Shown: piece by piece, positions 6,109 to 7,807 of the stretch
Layout of the letters: every line of letters begins with the position of its first letter
Numbering within the stretch: the stretch's first letter is position 1
Source of the DNA: Pseudomonadota bacterium
Lineage (GTDB): Bacteria; Pseudomonadota; Gammaproteobacteria; Steroidobacterales; Rariloculaceae
Assembly: GCA_009843005.1 (NCBI GenBank)
Contig: VYEH01000445.1
Coordinates: 11,028 to 18,834 of the forward strand
Direction of reading: 5' to 3'
Length of the DNA stretch: 7,807 nucleotides
Notes under the pieces: model-generated
The model's input: only the letters and a program-made list of their open reading frames with translations
What the model was told of the DNA's origin: nothing
The model's database searches: none
Position numbers and translations under genes: made by a program

Positions 6109-6414
6109 ATGGCAGCGTATCTCGTGGTAGAGGCGGTCATCACCGACCGGAAGAAATTCGCCGCCTACGCGCAGCGGGTGCCCGATGCGGTGGCTCGGGC
6201 CGGGGGCGAATACATCGTGTTGGGCGGTGAAGCCGAGACGCTCGAAGGCGACTGGGGCAAGGAGCGCCTGGTGGTGCATCGCTGGCCGGACATGGCCTCC
6301 GCGCGCCGTTTCTGGCACTCCGACGAGTATCGGGAGATCAAAAGGCTGCGGGACGGCACGGGTCGTTTCCGGGTGATGCTGGTGGACGGCTGCCCCGCGG
6401 AGGCGGGGGAGTGA
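6109..6414 (+). CDS. DUF1330 family protein (101 aa), dimeric alpha+beta barrel type
   Basis: This small cytosolic protein begins MAAYLVVEAVITDRKKFAAY and continues with GGEYIVLGGEAETLEGDW, ERLVVHRWPDMASARRFWHS and DEYREIKRLRD. This order of strand, helix and the GGxxxxxGGExExLEGDW block is characteristic of DUF1330. The family has a ferredoxin-like dimeric alpha+beta barrel fold, and its length of about 100 residues fits. No enzymatic role is firmly known; related barrels bind or convert small aromatic or polyketide-like ligands. The start is set by GGAGG at 6099-6103. Its stop overlaps the next start by GTGA, so it is translated together with the nitrilase homologue and may act on the same compound (inference). 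The likely promoter is at 6036-6064. Confidence 0.87.
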   Translation: MAAYLVVEAVITDRKKFAAYAQRVPDAVARAGGEYIVLGGEAETLEGDWGKERLVVHRWPDMASARRFWHSDEYREIKRLRDGTGRFRVMLVDGCPAEAGE

Positions 6415-7487
6415 GCCGAAACGTGGCATCCGCTTCCGCAGTGGAGTCCTATGCAGCGCTGGCGCTGCAAATGCGCTGTCACGCCGTCAATGAGTGCTCT
6501 ACCCCAGGTAAGGCACGGTCTCGCATTCGGGACAACATCGAGCGCACGGGTGACCTGATCCGGGGCAGCAAGCGGTTCGTCGGAACTTACAGCGGCGATG
6601 CGGTCCGGTTGGCCGTCCTGCCGGAGTACTTCCTGAGCGGATTTCCGCAGGGGGAGAGCGCGGCCGAATGGGCCGAGCGCGCCTGTCTGCAACCGGACGG
6701 CGCCGAGTACCGGTTGTTGGGAAACATCGCCCGCGACAACGATGTCTGGCTGTCGGGCAACGCCTATGAAACCGACAGCCACTTCCCGGACCTGTATTTC
6801 CAGTCAAGCTTCATCATCGATCCGGCCGGCGAATGCAAGCTGCGCTATCGCCGGTTGATCTCCATGTACTCTCCCACGCCCCATGACGTCCTGGACCGGT
6901 ACCTCGATATCTACGGCGAAAAGGCGCTGTTCCCGGTGATCGACACCGAACTGGGGCGACTGGCCTGCGTGGCCTCCGAGGAGATCCTGTTCCCGGAGAT
7001 CTGCCGTGCGCTGGCGCTGAACGGTGCGGAAGTCATATGCCACTCTTCCAGCGAAATGGGGAGTCCCCGCGCCACCCCGAAGAATACGGCCAAGCGCGCG
7101 CGTGCCTTCGAAAACGTTGCTTACGTCGTTTCCGCCAACAGCGGCGGCATTTCAGGTATTCGATTTCCGGCCGAGTCCACCGACGGGCATTCCCAGGTGG
7201 TCGATTTCAGGGGCCAGGTGCTGGCCGAAGCCGGTCCCGGCGACTCAATGTGCGCCTTCGCGGAGGTCGACATCGAAGCGTTGCGACGAAGGCGCCGCAA
7301 ACCGTCGATGAGCAATATGCTGGCGCGCCAGCGGCTGGAACTGTTCCGGAGCGTCTACACCGACCCGGGCATCTACCCGCCCAACACGCTGCTGGAGGGT
7401 GACGGAGATTCGGTCCCGGGAAAAGACTACTACACGGAAACGCTGCGGGAAGCGATTCGGCGCCTGCGCGATCGCGGATGCCTCTAG
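6411..7487 (+). CDS. Nitrilase/amidase superfamily (carbon-nitrogen hydrolase) homologue with Lys-to-Arg at the triad position (358 aa)
   Basis: The GTG start overlaps the DUF1330 stop and has GGAGG at 6399-6403, 7 nt upstream. The CN_hydrolase domain spans about residues 15-295. Glu72 lies in AVLPEYFLSGFP, the usual catalytic Glu site. Cys186 lies in GRLACVASEEILFPE, matching the GxxxCxxxxFPE nucleophile motif. The segment between, CKLRYRRLIS (142-151), corresponds to the usual YRKxH motif but has Arg148 where the catalytic Lys should be. Later family-like blocks are CHSSSEMGSP, RARAFENVAYVVSANS and VDFRGQVLAEA. A tail of about 60 residues follows. Such enzymes hydrolyse nitriles, amides or carbamoyl groups, or transfer acyl groups. 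The residue swap may mark a distinct clade or altered activity. There is no signal peptide, so it is cytosolic. Confidence 0.88.
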   Translation: MSRNVASASAVESYAALALQMRCHAVNECSTPGKARSRIRDNIERTGDLIRGSKRFVGTYSGDAVRLAVLPEYFLSGFPQGESAAEWAERACLQPDGAEYRLLGNIARDNDVWLSGNAYETDSHFPDLYFQSSFIIDPAGECKLRYRRLISMYSPTPHDVLDRYLDIYGEKALFPVIDTELGRLACVASEEILFPEICRALALNGAEVICHSSSEMGSPRATPKNTAKRARAFENVAYVVSANSGGISGIRFPAESTDGHSQVVDFRGQVLAEAGPGDSMCAFAEVDIEALRRRRRKPSMSNMLARQRLELFRSVYTDPGIYPPNTLLEGDGDSVPGKDYYTETLREAIRRLRDRGCL

Positions 7488-7494
7488 TGCTCCA

Positions 7495-7807
7495 TCAGTT
7501 ATTGACATCCACCAGCTCAAATTGGGTCACCGGCCTGACGAGCGACTGCTCGCGCTGAATGATCTGCCAGCTCGCCCCGTCCGGCCCGCGCACAATAAAG
7601 CTCTGCTCATCGAATTCGTTGCGTTGCACGTCGCCGACATCCAGCCCGGCAGCCTCGGCCAGACCGTGCACCCGTTCAAGGCGCGGCGTCCACAGGGAGT
7701 GCAACGTGATGCCCAATTCGCCCGGTCGCTGGCGCCCGGACCGGTCATCCGCCACGTGCAGGCCCTCCTGTGAGAAGAACTTGAGTTTGCCGCTGACATC
7801 GTTGGGA
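7495..7807 (-). CDS. VOC/glyoxalase-family protein, C-terminal 103 residues (5' partial)
   Basis: On the minus strand the frame is open from the right edge to the TGA whose complement is at 7495-7497. The start lies outside the window. The visible residues run from PNDVSGKLKFFSQEG through ELGITLHSLWTPRLERVHGLAEAAGL to FDEQSFIVRGPDGASWQIIQRE. The pattern of a strand, a helix of the RVHGLAEAAG kind and a closing strand with FIVxGPDGxxWQI is typical of one beta-alpha-beta-beta-beta module of the vicinal oxygen chelate superfamily (glyoxalases, extradiol dioxygenases, resistance proteins). The exact reaction cannot be told. A GTG at 7755 could serve as an internal start, but family-like sequence continues upstream of it, so the gene is truncated by the window. 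It ends 7 bp from the nitrilase stop in convergent orientation, and I see no terminator hairpin between them. Confidence 0.72.
   Translation of the reverse strand, partial: PNDVSGKLKFFSQEGLHVADDRSGRQRPGELGITLHSLWTPRLERVHGLAEAAGLDVGDVQRNEFDEQSFIVRGPDGASWQIIQREQSLVRPVTQFELVDVNN

Noticed and set aside
6165..6782. A 205-codon minus-strand frame opposite the DUF1330 and nitrilase genes
   Set aside because: It is a shadow of two coupled genes with clear families and has no domain of its own.
7488..7494. A possible bidirectional terminator between the nitrilase and VOC genes
   Set aside because: The gap is only 7 bp, and I find no GC-rich stem followed by a T run on either side.

Overview
This window is high-GC (roughly 60-65% by eye) and gene-dense. 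It looks like a chromosomal segment from a heterotrophic proteobacterium. Gene families such as DUF1838, DUF1330 and a secreted CpcT/CpeT-like protein, next to amine- and FAD-oxidoreductases, suggest an uncultured gammaproteobacterium; that taxonomic guess is inference. There are ten supportable reading frames, including two partial genes at the edges and one doubtful 19-residue frame, plus a second nine-codon leader frame. I see no tRNA, rRNA, CRISPR array, insertion sequence or integrase. The genes look like catabolic or redox accessory metabolism rather than a defence or mobile system.

Left block, plus strand, 1-5105: a 5'-truncated flavin amine oxidase overlaps by 4 bp a secreted class I cytochrome c. 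A secreted CpcT/CpeT-like protein follows. Then come a cytosolic FAD-linked oxidase of the VAO/PCMH type and, again overlapping by 4 bp, an alpha/beta-hydrolase-fold protein that has lost its nucleophile serine and catalytic histidine. All run in one direction with gaps of at most about 90 bp and could form one operon. The CpcT/CpeT-like gene and the FAD oxidase both lack a Shine-Dalgarno sequence of their own. Each is preceded by a mini-ORF that has a good one and that overlaps the main start codon.

Right block, 5083-7807: a secreted DUF1838 protein lies on the minus strand, and its 3' end overlaps the hydrolase-like gene tail to tail by 23 bp. An AT-rich divergent control region (about 5977-6108) separates it from a plus-strand pair, a DUF1330 protein and a nitrilase-superfamily protein, again joined by a GTGA overlap. 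The nitrilase homologue keeps Glu and Cys but has Arg where the catalytic Lys is expected. A VOC/glyoxalase-family gene enters from the right edge on the minus strand and ends 7 bp from the nitrilase stop.

How they may work together (inference): the amine oxidase probably passes electrons to the co-encoded cytochrome c instead of oxygen. This is known for the nicotine-degrading enzyme NicA2 and its partner CycN. The FAD oxidase, hydrolase-like, nitrilase-like and VOC proteins would suit stepwise breakdown of a nitrogen-containing or aromatic compound, but nothing in the sequence identifies the substrate. The most unusual feature is that two hydrolase-type enzymes in one locus carry substitutions at catalytic positions.
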